64,000 nt of DNA from Spirosoma fluviale (GTDB lineage Bacteria; Bacteroidota; Bacteroidia; Cytophagales; Spirosomataceae). The translations under genes and the position numbers were made by a program. The stretch lies in NCBI GenBank assembly GCA_945883625.1, contig CAMCXW010000001.1:62001-126000 (forward strand), in the 5' to 3' direction. The notes under the pieces are model-generated. The model saw only the letters and a list, made by a program, of their open reading frames with translations. It was not told the DNA's origin and did not search any database. Shown piece after piece: positions 51,333-59,639 of the stretch. How positions within the stretch are numbered: position 1 is the first letter of the stretch; every line of letters starts with the position of its first letter.

Positions 51333-53426
51333 ATGAATAAACTGTTGGCAGCTTTAATCCTCGTGTTACTCAGCTGGGCCTGTTCCCAGCAAAGTACCCG
51401 ACCTGCTGCCGTTGCTTTTCATAATGTAAATGCCAAATACAATGCCATCTTTCAGGCAGACCGACTTTTAATCTCGCTAACGAACAAAGCGCGCGAAGAG
51501 AAAAAAGAAAATTTCTCGAATGCATTGCCTATCCTTGCGCCCATTGACACAAGCTTTTCTCAAAGCAATGCGAATGAAATTGCAAACCTCATTCGTAAAG
51601 CAACGTTGGTCATCGATCGACATCAAAATTCCCGCTTCGTAGACGACGCCTATTTGATTATTGGCCAAGGCCGACTCCTTCAGCATGACCTAAAAAACGC
51701 CTTAGAGACTTTTAAATATATCAATTCGATCGAACATGACCCCAAAACACAGCAGTCGGCACTCATCGAATTAGCAACCATCTACCTGCATCAATCCAAC
51801 TACGAATCAGCCCAAAAAGTATTTAATTTTATTGCCGAAAACCCGGTAAATACTAGTCACGAACAAGAACTTTTACTCCTTCAAGCTTTTACGTACCAAA
51901 AACAAAATTTACTTTCTAAGTCCATTCCCCTTCTAGAAAAAGCAGCTCCACGCGCAAAAAAACGGGCTGAGCGTGGCCGACTGTTCTACATACTCGGACA
52001 AATGCACCAAATTCTTGGACAATCAGCCGAGGCACAAAAAGCATATGAACAATGCCTCAAACAAAAATCAAGTTATGACCTAACCCTGCATGCCCAAATA
52101 GCAATCTTAGCCTTAAGAGAGAATATCCCGGCATTAGAAAAATTAGTAAAAGACCCGAAGAACCAAGATCTTCAGTCTAATATATTTTTAGCGATTGGCC
52201 AAATTCATTTTCAAAATAAAGACTATGAACTAGCTAGAAAAAATTGGGAAAATGGAGGTGCCAATAACCCAAATAAAGGTGAACTGTATTTTCAATTAGG
52301 CCAATTGTTTTCAAACCAATTGAAAGACTACCGAAATGCGGCCAACTATTTTGACTCGGCAGCCACGTTTTTACCTGCTCAACATAGCCAATTTCAACTA
52401 GCCCAAAAATTGCGGACACAGTGGGGCGAATTTGCGCGTTTAGACGGTTCAATCAAAATGCAGGATTCATTATTGAAATTAGGCCAACGATCCGAAAGTG
52501 AGTTAAAGGCTATGTATGAAAAAGTCCAAAAGTCGAAAAAAGCGAAAATGGATTCGGTCCAACTGAAAAAGACGGTAATCCCAAATGCCAATTTGGTTAC
52601 GTTTATAAGACGACCAGCGACACCTGAGCAACAAAGCTTTTATTTTTATAATGATCAGGCGCGGGTGCAGGGCCAACAAGAATTTGGGAGAAAGTGGGGA
52701 ATACGAACCTTGGAGGATTTTTGGAATAGGAAGAACAAACAAGCCGCAGCCCAGGCAGATGTGCAAGTGATGCAAAATGCAATTACCCAAACGAACACAG
52801 CAAGCTCGTTGGCACCAACCCAAGATTCACTTCAAATTTGGCTCAACACCATTCCTCGTACGGAAAAGCAACAAGCCGAAATTAATTTAAAGCGCGAAAA
52901 AGCACTATTCGACCTCGGCAAATACGCCAAAATTGAATTGACAAAAAATGATTTAGCGGAACAATCTTTAACTCAATTACTACGCGACTATCCCTTAACT
53001 TCCAGTGAAGCTGAAGCACTTTACCTGCTTTACTTAAGTAGCGAAAAATCAAAAATGTACCGACAATTACTATTTGACAAATACCCAAATTCGTTTTTCA
53101 AACAAGCAATTTTAACCTTGGAGTTTGGTGGATTGACAGAAGGTAAAGAATTAGAAGCTCAGAAAAATTACGAAAAAGCATACGCACAATTTAAGTCGGC
53201 CGACTTTTCTGCGTGTATCGCGCAAGCAGATTTATTACTTCAAACGTATCCGGGTAGTAAATGGGAAGATAAAATCGTATTTTTAAAAGCTCAAAGTTAT
53301 GGTGGCTTAAAAGACTTTGACCGATATAAAAAAGAACTCAAACAGTTTGAGCAGGCCTACCCCAAAAGCCCACTCATACCAGAAGTAAAAGCCTTATTGG
53401 AAAAATTTACCCAAAACAACCGATAA
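51333..53426 (+). CDS. porW: PorW/SprE-like T9SS lipoprotein with TPR repeats
   Basis: A periplasmic lipoprotein required for type IX secretion and, in gliders, motility. The signal has lipobox SWAC (lipid Cys17). RPAAVAFHNVNAKYNAIFQADR just after it is the conserved SprE/PorW opening (residues about 23-44). TPR-like helical repeats fill about 95-345, with further TPR-like repeats near the C-terminus (about 545-695). The length of 697 residues is shorter than the roughly 850-900 of F. johnsoniae SprE. PBP1A follows after 1 nt, a neighbour also seen in other Bacteroidota. Confidence 0.82.
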   Translation: MNKLLAALILVLLSWACSQQSTRPAAVAFHNVNAKYNAIFQADRLLISLTNKAREEKKENFSNALPILAPIDTSFSQSNANEIANLIRKATLVIDRHQNSRFVDDAYLIIGQGRLLQHDLKNALETFKYINSIEHDPKTQQSALIELATIYLHQSNYESAQKVFNFIAENPVNTSHEQELLLLQAFTYQKQNLLSKSIPLLEKAAPRAKKRAERGRLFYILGQMHQILGQSAEAQKAYEQCLKQKSSYDLTLHAQIAILALRENIPALEKLVKDPKNQDLQSNIFLAIGQIHFQNKDYELARKNWENGGANNPNKGELYFQLGQLFSNQLKDYRNAANYFDSAATFLPAQHSQFQLAQKLRTQWGEFARLDGSIKMQDSLLKLGQRSESELKAMYEKVQKSKKAKMDSVQLKKTVIPNANLVTFIRRPATPEQQSFYFYNDQARVQGQQEFGRKWGIRTLEDFWNRKNKQAAAQADVQVMQNAITQTNTASSLAPTQDSLQIWLNTIPRTEKQQAEINLKREKALFDLGKYAKIELTKNDLAEQSLTQLLRDYPLTSSEAEALYLLYLSSEKSKMYRQLLFDKYPNSFFKQAILTLEFGGLTEGKELEAQKNYEKAYAQFKSADFSACIAQADLLLQTYPGSKWEDKIVFLKAQSYGGLKDFDRYKKELKQFEQAYPKSPLIPEVKALLEKFTQNNR

Positions 53427-53427
53427 T

Positions 53428-55740
53428 ATGTTTGCATTAGAAGTAGGGAAATATGCCAAATTTATACGAACCATGTACCGATTTTTCCTCGGCACAACCG
53501 TAGCGTCCATCCTATTTATTGTAGCTGTCAATTACAACTTTTTGTGGCTTTTCGGCGGAATGCCCAGCTTATATGAATTAGAGAATCCAAAAAGCCAACT
53601 GGCCTCATTGATGATTTCCGAAGATGGCCAAGAGATCGGCAAATACTTTCGTGAAAATCGGAACCCGCTTGAATTTGAACAACTTCCTGAAAATATTGTC
53701 AATACACTCGTTTCGACGGAAGATGCCCGCTTTACATCACATTCGGGAATTGATATTCGCTCGATGTTTCGTGTGGTCTTTTCATTAGGTACTGCCGGTG
53801 GAGGAAGTACTATTTCACAGCAACTAGCCAAAAATTTGTTCCATACCCGCTCCATGGAGTTTGGGGAAGACGACCCCGTTTACTTAGGTTTACTCATGAA
53901 AATAGATGGCTTGCGAACGGTCATTGCCAAAGTTAAGGAATGGATTTTGGCGATCCGATTAGAGCGCAGATACACCAAGCAAGAGATCATGGCCATGTAC
54001 CTGAATGAAGTGAGTTTTGGTAACAATGCTTACGGAATACAGGTTGCCTGTCGGACCTATTTCCAAAAAGACCTTCAAGAAGTAACGCTTCCGGAAGCCG
54101 CCACGCTAATCGGTCTACTTCAAAATCCCTCTTTATATGATCCACGCGTTCGCCCAGAAAGAACATTGGAACGACGTAATGTGGTGTTGGGCCAACTAGC
54201 TAAATATGAATTCATCACGGAAGAAGATTTACCCAAGTTGCAAGACGCGCCACTTAATTTAAATTACCGTGTGGAAAACCAGAATACGGGAGCGGCGCCC
54301 TATTTCAGGGAGGTCATACGCCAGCAAGTTTTAAAGGCTATTAAGGAATTAAATCAAGAACGTCCGGAGGACCAGCAATTAAACCTGTACACTAGTGGAT
54401 TACGCATTTATACTAGCATTGATTCTCGCATGCAGAAATACGCGGAGGAATCCGTTCGAGAGCACATGCGTGCGGAACAAAAGTTGTTTTATGATCATTG
54501 GCGTGGACGCAATCCATGGGTTAATGAAGAGATGAAGGAAATCAAGGGCTTTTTACGTGATGCAATGAAGCGGACACAACGTTACCGTGACTTGATGACT
54601 GCGTACAATAATGATGAATTTAAAGTTTGGGAAGAATTACGAAGACCAATTAAAATGTCGGTTTTCACATACGATGGAGATAAAGATACGACCTTGAGCC
54701 CGATGGATTCATTGAACTATTACAAACGAATTCTGAACTGCGGCATGATGGCGATGGATCCCATGAATGGGCATGTGAAAGCTTGGATCGGTGGTATTAA
54801 CTACAAATATTTCAAATTCGATCACATCTCACAAAGTAAGCGCCAGCCTGGTTCCACGTTTAAACCCTTTGTTTATGGAGCGGCCATAGAGAATGAAATC
54901 GTTACCCCGTGTGATGAATTGATGGATGAACCCGTGACTTTTGGCGAGGAAGACGGTCTTAGTGGAGGAACTTGGACACCCCAAAATTCAGATGGCAAAT
55001 ACAGCTATCAAAATTTGAAAATGCGGCGGGCGATGGGATTATCTATCAATTCCATTTCTGCCAAATTGATGAAGCAATTAGGCCCAGACAAGATTGCGGA
55101 ATTTGCCCATAAATGTGGAATCAACAGCCCATTAAACGAAGTTCCATCCCTCTGTTTAGGAGCATCAGAAGTGTCGTTGCTTGAGCAAGTTTCTGGTTAT
55201 GCTACGCTTGCGAATGGTGGAGAAAAAATTGAACCCATTTTAGTCTTAAAAATTACCGATAAAGTAGGTAATGTATTGCGTGAGTATTCACCCCCAGTAA
55301 AAGCAGTTATCAAACCTGAAACCGCTTATCTGATGACCTACATGTTACAAGGAGCAGTCCATGAGCCAGGAGGTACCGCCGAAGGATTGAAACGAACATC
55401 GATTGTAGCAGGGAATGAAATAGGTGCCAAAACTGGAACAACCTCAAATTATTCGGATGGCTGGTTTATGGGAGTTACTCAGAAGTTGGTTGCCGGCGTA
55501 TGGGTGGGCGGCGACGATCGCAGTATCCACTTTCGTAGTTTGGCTCTTGGTCAAGGTGCCAAAATGGCGATGCCCGCCTATGCGAAATTTATGGAAAAGG
55601 TATATGCCGACCAGACTTTAGCTATTGAGGGGTATCGGAAGATGCCATTTATCAAACCTGAAAATTTTGTATTTGATTTTAGTTGCAATGGTCGCGTGGT
55701 GGGTGATTCAACTGCCACTGAAGCACCTGTCTCCCAATAA
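53428..55740 (+). CDS. Class A penicillin-binding protein (PBP1A type)
   Basis: A bifunctional transglycosylase/transpeptidase of 770 residues. One N-terminal membrane helix is followed by a GT51 domain with the catalytic Glu in STEDARFTSHSG (about 95-106) and GGGSTISQQLAKNLF. The transpeptidase domain has STFK (in RQPGSTFKPF), SIN (in LSINSISAKLM) and KTG (in AKTGTTSNYSDGW). It builds and cross-links peptidoglycan. It starts 1 nt after porW, so the two are translationally linked. Confidence 0.93.
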   Translation: MFALEVGKYAKFIRTMYRFFLGTTVASILFIVAVNYNFLWLFGGMPSLYELENPKSQLASLMISEDGQEIGKYFRENRNPLEFEQLPENIVNTLVSTEDARFTSHSGIDIRSMFRVVFSLGTAGGGSTISQQLAKNLFHTRSMEFGEDDPVYLGLLMKIDGLRTVIAKVKEWILAIRLERRYTKQEIMAMYLNEVSFGNNAYGIQVACRTYFQKDLQEVTLPEAATLIGLLQNPSLYDPRVRPERTLERRNVVLGQLAKYEFITEEDLPKLQDAPLNLNYRVENQNTGAAPYFREVIRQQVLKAIKELNQERPEDQQLNLYTSGLRIYTSIDSRMQKYAEESVREHMRAEQKLFYDHWRGRNPWVNEEMKEIKGFLRDAMKRTQRYRDLMTAYNNDEFKVWEELRRPIKMSVFTYDGDKDTTLSPMDSLNYYKRILNCGMMAMDPMNGHVKAWIGGINYKYFKFDHISQSKRQPGSTFKPFVYGAAIENEIVTPCDELMDEPVTFGEEDGLSGGTWTPQNSDGKYSYQNLKMRRAMGLSINSISAKLMKQLGPDKIAEFAHKCGINSPLNEVPSLCLGASEVSLLEQVSGYATLANGGEKIEPILVLKITDKVGNVLREYSPPVKAVIKPETAYLMTYMLQGAVHEPGGTAEGLKRTSIVAGNEIGAKTGTTSNYSDGWFMGVTQKLVAGVWVGGDDRSIHFRSLALGQGAKMAMPAYAKFMEKVYADQTLAIEGYRKMPFIKPENFVFDFSCNGRVVGDSTATEAPVSQ

Positions 55741-56049
55741 ATATGCGTTTTTTAACCCTTAGCGACCAAAGATGTAAAATGACCATTTACCATGCAAACA
55801 TTTTACTGATATTATTTCATTTTTAGTCTTAAAAATGGTATTTATCAACTATTTGAGTATAAATACACCAATTATTTATTAGTCAAGTGCCAAAAAAATG
55901 AGAACAAAAGCAAAATTTGGACAAAAACAACCCTTAAACAAATATTAGTTTTGTCCTATATTAATAATATGTAAAACTTTAATAAATATTTTTCGGAAGA
56001 CCTCAAAATCCTAAAACACAATTTCATGATTAATGTCTAATTTTGGCTA
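55741..56049 (+). other. AT-rich spacer between PBP1A and uvrC
   Basis: This stretch contains no convincing ORF, hairpin terminator or RNA gene. TAGTTTTG at 55946-55953 is a second -7-like box about 97 nt before uvrC. The better-placed box is at 56038. Confidence 0.6.
56038..56045 (+). promoter_or_regulatory. -7 box abutting the uvrC start (leaderless transcript)
   Basis: TAATTTTG matches TAnnTTTG and ends 4 nt before the uvrC ATG at 56050. No good -33 element is seen. Confidence 0.5.
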
Positions 56050-57867
56050 ATGACAGATTTCGAACCTAAAAACATCTTGCCTAGCCTGCCGGAAGAACCC
56101 GGTGTCTACCGCTATTTCGATGCGTTCGATACAATCATCTATATAGGAAAAGCCAAAAACCTAAAAAATAGGATAAGCAGCTATTTCACCAACCTCCAAA
56201 ATCACAATACCAAAACTCGAAAATTAGTCCAGCAGATTTGTCGGCTCGAATTCACCATCGTGCACTCCGAATTTGACGCACTTTTATTGGAGAATACGCT
56301 TATCAAACAATTCCAGCCCAAATACAACATTCTACTACGGGATGATAAAACCTATCCATTTATTTGTTTAACCAAAGAACATTTTCCTCGCCTTATCACT
56401 TCGCGGCGAATCGACCATGCCGCAGGTACATTTTTTGGCCCATATGCGAATCCGAAAGCAATGAATGGGATGCTAGAGATGATTCACCAACTATACCCAT
56501 TGCGCAGTTGCTCCCTCACTTTAAAGCCCGGAAATATTGAACAAGGGAAATTCAAAGTCTGCCTAGAATACCACATCGGTAATTGCAAAGGGCCATGTGA
56601 GGGATTGCAAAAGGAAAATGATTATTTGGTATACATTGATCAGGTAACACACATACTAAAAGGAAATTACCAAAAACCAAAAACTTTTTTCCAAGAACGA
56701 ATGCAAGAATCAAGCGGCCGTTTAGCTTTCGAAGAAGCGCAAGAATGGAAAGAAAAATGGGAACTCCTCGAAAACTTTCAATCGAAATCGACAGTCGTCA
56801 ATCCATCCATCCATGATATCGATGTGTTTTCGATGGTCTCCGACGAGCAGATGGCGTACGTCAACTTCATGAAGGTCATCAACGGGACTATTTTGCAGTC
56901 CCAAACCTACGAAGTAAAAAAGAAATTAAATGAAGACGAGTCGGACCTACTGACTATGCTGATTTGGGAAAAGCGTGATCAATTTCATAGCGAGGCCAAG
57001 GAAATTTTGACAAACATCCCCATGTCAATTGAATTTCGTGGCATCAAAAATACCATCCCGTTAATGGGTGACAAGAAAAAGCTATTGGACATGTCACTTA
57101 AAAATGTACTCTATTTCCGCAAGGAAAAAGCAGATCGTAAAGCTGCAGAAGAATCAGGTGGGGATCGAAAAATGCGTGTTTTATTGACTTTGAAGAATGA
57201 TCTTCATTTAAAACACTTACCCAAACGCATCGAATGCTTTGATAACTCCAACCTCCAAGGGACTAACCCAGTCTCAGCCATGGTTTGCTTTATCCAAGCA
57301 CAAGCTGCCAAAAAAGAATATCGTTTATTTACTCCACGAACAGTCGTGGGACCAGACGATTTCGCAACCATGTACGAAGTAATCACACGACGTTACACAC
57401 GATTAATCGAAGAAGAGGCCGAAATGCCCGACTTAATTATTGTCGATGGAGGCAAAGGCCAATTAAGTGCCGCATGTGATGCACTGAAAGCAATAGGTCT
57501 TTATGGACAAGTTCCCATTATAGGTATCGCAAAAAGACTTGAGGAAATTTACTTCCCAGAAGATAGTCTGCCTTTGTACATCGACAAAAAATCGGAATCC
57601 TTAAAATTAATCCAACAACTTCGCGATGAGGCACACCGTTTTGGAATTACGGCGCATCGCAATAAGCGTAGTAAGAATTTCCTAATAAGTCAATTAGAAG
57701 AATTAGATGGAATTGGAAAATTAACCGCCCAAAAATTAATGAAACATTTTGGTACGATACGCAACATGTATGATTCACCAGCGGAAGATCTAGAAAAAGT
57801 GTTAGGGAAATCAAAAACACCTGGTTTTCGGAAACAACTCAAAATTTGGCTAGACGAAAAGTCTTAA
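56050..57867 (+). CDS. uvrC: Excinuclease ABC subunit C
   Basis: The dual-incision nuclease of nucleotide excision repair, 605 residues. The GIY-YIG domain is at the N-terminus (GVYRYFDAFDTIIYIGKAKN, about 15-34), the conserved Cys cluster lies around 160-180, and the RNase H-like C-terminal domain includes FDNSNLQGTNPVSAMV. The HhH pair is in LDGIGKLTAQKLMKHFGTI near the end. The stop overlaps that of nuoK by 3 nt. Confidence 0.97.
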   Translation: MTDFEPKNILPSLPEEPGVYRYFDAFDTIIYIGKAKNLKNRISSYFTNLQNHNTKTRKLVQQICRLEFTIVHSEFDALLLENTLIKQFQPKYNILLRDDKTYPFICLTKEHFPRLITSRRIDHAAGTFFGPYANPKAMNGMLEMIHQLYPLRSCSLTLKPGNIEQGKFKVCLEYHIGNCKGPCEGLQKENDYLVYIDQVTHILKGNYQKPKTFFQERMQESSGRLAFEEAQEWKEKWELLENFQSKSTVVNPSIHDIDVFSMVSDEQMAYVNFMKVINGTILQSQTYEVKKKLNEDESDLLTMLIWEKRDQFHSEAKEILTNIPMSIEFRGIKNTIPLMGDKKKLLDMSLKNVLYFRKEKADRKAAEESGGDRKMRVLLTLKNDLHLKHLPKRIECFDNSNLQGTNPVSAMVCFIQAQAAKKEYRLFTPRTVVGPDDFATMYEVITRRYTRLIEEEAEMPDLIIVDGGKGQLSAACDALKAIGLYGQVPIIGIAKRLEEIYFPEDSLPLYIDKKSESLKLIQQLRDEAHRFGITAHRNKRSKNFLISQLEELDGIGKLTAQKLMKHFGTIRNMYDSPAEDLEKVLGKSKTPGFRKQLKIWLDEKS

Positions 57868-58169
57868 TTGTGAGATTCAAATTTCCCTACCTCAATGTGC
57901 TGAAATTGTCTGTAAACCTGAATAATGATTGAGAGCGCAATGGCCATTTCACAAACGCCCACAACTAACACAAAGATTCCCATCATCAGGCCTTGCTGCG
58001 CATCATCTTGGCGCGAAAAAGCAATTAAATTCAAATTAGCCGCATTTAACATCAGCTCAATACCCATCAATATAAATATCGCATTACGCTTTAGAACCAT
58101 AATCGTGAAACCCGTCGCGAATAATGCCGCACTCGCCCATAAAAAATAAATTACCGGAATTTCAGTCAT
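57864..58169 (-). CDS. nuoK: NADH-quinone oxidoreductase subunit K
   Basis: A proton-channel membrane subunit of complex I, 101 residues in three helices. GIELMLNAANLNLIAFSR carries the conserved Glu of helix 2, and MMGIFVLVVGVCEMAIALSI the Glu of helix 3. The ATG at 58169 gives the family start and overlaps nuoJ by 8 nt. It is the last of the three nuo genes here; nuoL, M and N do not follow. Confidence 0.95.
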   Translation of the reverse strand: MTEIPVIYFLWASAALFATGFTIMVLKRNAIFILMGIELMLNAANLNLIAFSRQDDAQQGLMMGIFVLVVGVCEMAIALSIIIQVYRQFQHIEVGKFESHN

Positions 58170-58671
58170 TTCGTTTTGCAATATAAGTTGCCCCCACGAG
58201 CGCAATTAATAAATAAACACCAACCAATTCGAACGGAAAGGCATATTTTGTCAAAAGCGCAACACCTACATCGCGTAATTTCGACTGATCATTACCCACT
58301 ACATGCAATTGCCAATCCATACCTGAAAAGACATAAATCAAAGCAATAAAAATCGATAATCCGACCGCTGCCGACCAGATAAAACTACGCTGTTCGACCC
58401 ACAAATGATTCTTACCGTTCGTTTCACGGGACTGCTGAGTCGTCAACATGATTCCAAAAAGGATTAAAATCAGGACTCCACCCACATAAATCATCAAATG
58501 AGAAACAGCCATTACGTCAGCATAAGCAATGACATACAAGCCCGCCAGGCCAAGCATGCACATAAACATCGCCAATGCCGCATGCAAGATATTGCGCGTA
58601 AACAACATCGCTAACCCACTCCCGCAAGTTAAAATCACTAATGCCAAAAATGATAATAAGATAGGGGTCAT
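58162..58671 (-). CDS. nuoJ: NADH-quinone oxidoreductase subunit J
   Basis: A membrane subunit of complex I, 169 residues in five helices. ARNILHAALAMFMCMLGLAGLYVIAYADVMAV is reduced here to its key run LYVIAYADVMAVSHLMIYVG, the conserved NuoJ pattern. The start is 15 nt after the nuoI stop; the spacer is made of the same 7-bp repeats that end nuoI. Confidence 0.93.
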   Translation of the reverse strand: MTPILLSFLALVILTCGSGLAMLFTRNILHAALAMFMCMLGLAGLYVIAYADVMAVSHLMIYVGGVLILILFGIMLTTQQSRETNGKNHLWVEQRSFIWSAAVGLSIFIALIYVFSGMDWQLHVVGNDQSKLRDVGVALLTKYAFPFELVGVYLLIALVGATYIAKRND

Positions 58672-58674
58672 GGT

Positions 58675-59070
58675 TTAGACGCTAGCTTAGACGTTAGACT
58701 CTGGACTTTGGACGTTAGACTTTGGACTTTGGACGTCAGAAGTTGGACCTTCGGACTCCGGACTAGCTACTGAAGACTGACTACTGTCCACTGCCTTCAC
58801 TTTAAAACTTGGCTTAAAAACTGGCTTCTTAACCTCCGGACTAGTATTAGACGCTGGATCTTCGGACTCCGGACTAGCGACTGACGACTGACTACTGTCC
58901 ACTGCCTTCGGTTTAAAACTTGGCTTAAAAACTGGCTTCTTAACCTCCGGACTAACGACTTCGGACTCCGGACTAGCGACTGACGACTGACTACTGTCCA
59001 CTGTCGACTGACCACTGACTACTGACGACTGACCACTGACGACTGCCGACTGACCACTGTCCGCGGACTT
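58675..59070. repeat. 7-bp and 111-bp repeats in the 3' end of nuoI
   Basis: Heptamers of the TTAGACG/TTGGACT type run from 58675 to about 58745, covering the nuoJ-nuoI spacer, the nuoI stop codon and its last codons. Next are two copies of a 111-bp unit (near-identical segments 58748-58842 and 58859-58953), a partial third copy (58969-59013), and degenerate 7-bp repeats (about 59000-59070). Confidence 0.88.
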
Positions 59071-59631
59071 TTTCAACTCCTCTTTCTCCGCCACAAACTG
59101 TTCATACAAACGCTTCTTCTCCTCTGCCTCCTCGGCCGTCAAGTTCGCAAATGAGAAATTATGCTCTTTGACTTCAAAAACAGAAAAGTCATACTCCGAC
59201 GTCATCGTTAAACACTCCGTCGGACAAACCGTTGTGCACAGACCACAAAAACAACATTTAGACATGTCGATGTCGAATTTGGCAGCATAAAGTCGAATGG
59301 GTGAACCATCGGATGTTAGGCCAACTAACCCAGTAGCTTTGATGGGCTCAATTTCAATGCAATCAACAGGGCAGACTTTGACGCATTTGTCACAAACAAT
59401 GCAATCATCCATCTCATTGTGTAACTGATAGCGACCGTTATCCGGAACAGGAATCTCTACATGCGGATATTCCAATGTCGTAATCCCCGTCGTTTGTGAA
59501 AAATAATCGGTGTCCTGAATGTTATGTTGGCTGCGCTTTTTACGTGCATCAAAGGCATGCTTCCACGTCAGTGCCATCCCCTTTCGAGTACTCTGAATCA
59601 CATCAACAATTTCCTTCAAATAACGCTTCAT
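58687..59631 (-). CDS. nuoI: NADH-quinone oxidoreductase subunit I with repeat-encoded C-terminal extension
   Basis: The ferredoxin-like subunit of complex I that carries two 4Fe-4S clusters. Ligands are Cys77, 80, 83, 87, Cys126, 129, 132, 136 and the linked CP turns. The core ends near residue 190. The last roughly 120 residues are an extension made of 7-residue units (VVSGQSS, VASPESE) and two copies of a 37-residue block (PEVKKPVFKPSFK), encoded by the DNA repeats above. The extension is unusual for NuoI. The gene starts 8 nt after the E1 gene, so the two are probably co-transcribed. Confidence 0.93.
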   Translation of the reverse strand: MKRYLKEIVDVIQSTRKGMALTWKHAFDARKKRSQHNIQDTDYFSQTTGITTLEYPHVEIPVPDNGRYQLHNEMDDCIVCDKCVKVCPVDCIEIEPIKATGLVGLTSDGSPIRLYAAKFDIDMSKCCFCGLCTTVCPTECLTMTSEYDFSVFEVKEHNFSFANLTAEEAEEKKRLYEQFVAEKEELKKSADSGQSAVVSGQSSVVSGQSTVDSSQSSVASPESEVVSPEVKKPVFKPSFKPKAVDSSQSSVASPESEDPASNTSPEVKKPVFKPSFKVKAVDSSQSSVASPESEGPTSDVQSPKSNVQSPESNV

Positions 59632-59639
59632 CTCAGTTA

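Noticed and set aside
55741-56049. RNA gene or small ORF in the PBP1A-uvrC spacer
   Set aside because: The stretch is AT-rich without stable hairpins, tRNA features or an ORF with a plausible start.
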